Notes under the pieces: generated by a model
Seen by the model: the letters and a program-made list of their open reading frames with translations, nothing else
Told to the model about the DNA's origin: nothing
Databases searched by the model: none
NCBI GenBank assembly: GCA_016780945.1
Contig: JADHKY010000063.1
Location: forward strand, 1 to 6,371
Direction: 5' to 3'
Length of the DNA: 6,371 bases
Source: Aquiluna sp.
GTDB lineage: Bacteria; Actinomycetota; Actinomycetes; Actinomycetales; Microbacteriaceae
Shown: one piece after another, positions 6,067-6,371 of the stretch
Numbering within the stretch: position 1 is the stretch's first letter
Layout: every line of letters starts with the position of its first letter
Made by a program: the position numbers and the translations under genes

Positions 6067-6371
6067 AGTCAGCGCAGATCAGGTTTTCGAGCTCGTATCT
6101 GGCAACAAGCTCACGGTGGAGCAGCGCGCAATCGTCGAGCAGAGCTCGCTTCAGGAGCCAACCCTCGTAATCGCCGGAGCTGGATCGGGCAAGACCGAGC
6201 TCATGATGATCAGAATCTTGTATTTGGTGGCCAACTCCTTTGCTCGGCCTGATCAAATTCTCGGACTCACCTTTACCAAAAAGGCTGCGGCAGAACTCTC
6301 ATCGAGGGTTCAGCATGGGCTAATCAAGCTCAGGGAGTCAAGCCTTTGGCCCAAAGATCTCGAGGAAGACT
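6059..6371 (+). CDS. adnB: AdnB-like UvrD-family helicase (5' part)
   Basis: The first 104 residues of the partner subunit are visible and the gene runs off the right edge. They show the Q motif LTVEQRAI (Q22), a canonical Walker A AGAGSGKT (39-46, K45) and motif Ia GLTFTKKAAAEL (69-80), all typical of an active superfamily 1A 3'-to-5' DNA helicase. The start is GTG at 6059: an in-frame TAA at 6053-6055 excludes anything earlier, and GGTGAT (6048-6053), complementary to the 16S rRNA end, lies five bases upstream. The eight-base overlap with adnA implies coupled translation and equal amounts of the two subunits, as expected for a heterodimer. In contrast with AdnA, the motor motifs seen here are standard, so this is probably the main ATP-driven motor. 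The C-terminal nuclease expected for AdnB is outside the window, so an ordinary UvrD-like protein cannot be strictly excluded. Confidence 0.85.
   Translation, partial: MARVSADQVFELVSGNKLTVEQRAIVEQSSLQEPTLVIAGAGSGKTELMMIRILYLVANSFARPDQILGLTFTKKAAAELSSRVQHGLIKLRESSLWPKDLEED

Noticed and set aside
1..6371. CRISPR array, tRNA, rRNA, transposon ends or a phage or toxin-antitoxin system
   Set aside because: No spaced direct repeats, cloverleaf sequences, transposase or integrase motifs, or toxin-antitoxin pair were seen; the DUF3107/membrane pair has no such signature.

Overview
The window is a stretch of ordinary actinobacterial chromosome. Base composition is moderate, roughly mid-50s percent GC by eye. 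TGA is used as a normal stop. Codon use, the protein families and their order all point to Actinobacteria, most likely a small-genome, lower-GC relative of Microbacteriaceae (the freshwater Rhodoluna/Aquiluna type). The species assignment is inference. I see no rRNA, tRNA, insertion sequence, phage gene or CRISPR array.

Layout from left to right: (1) the 3' end of a PHP-domain metal-dependent phosphoesterase on + (1-491). (2) A complete DEAD-box RNA helicase on - (461-1774), whose end overlaps the PHP gene tail to tail. (3) A 66-base divergent promoter region. (4) A ferritin-fold, MiaE-like protein on + (1841-2596). (5) A two-gene minus-strand operon, a DUF3107 protein followed by a three-helix membrane protein (3103 down to 2586), whose end overlaps the ferritin-fold gene by 11 bases. 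(6) A second divergent promoter region (3104-3174). (7) The helicase-nuclease pair adnA (3175-6066, complete) and adnB (6059 onward, cut by the window end).

The set RNA helicase / ferritin-fold protein / DUF3107 / adnA-adnB is, from memory, also clustered in Mycobacterium tuberculosis around Rv3211, Rv3210c, Rv3208A and Rv3202c-Rv3201c. Here the genes that lie between DUF3107 and adnA in mycobacteria are absent. AdnA and AdnB form a heterodimer that processes DNA double-strand breaks by unwinding and resecting the ends. The other genes have no evident biochemical link to it and seem to be old neighbours rather than one pathway.

The genome is very compact: every convergent pair overlaps, every co-directional pair overlaps, and the only non-coding stretches are two divergent promoter regions of about 70 bases. 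Both plus-strand genes that start in those regions (the ferritin-fold gene and adnA) have a TANNNT -10 box exactly at -12 to -7 of the ATG and no ribosome binding site, so both are probably leaderless mRNAs. The most interesting protein-level observation is that AdnA keeps its Walker A lysine and a complete nuclease site but has lost key residues of helicase motifs III, V and VI, and has only three of the four expected iron-sulfur cysteines. I did not find a new multi-gene system here.
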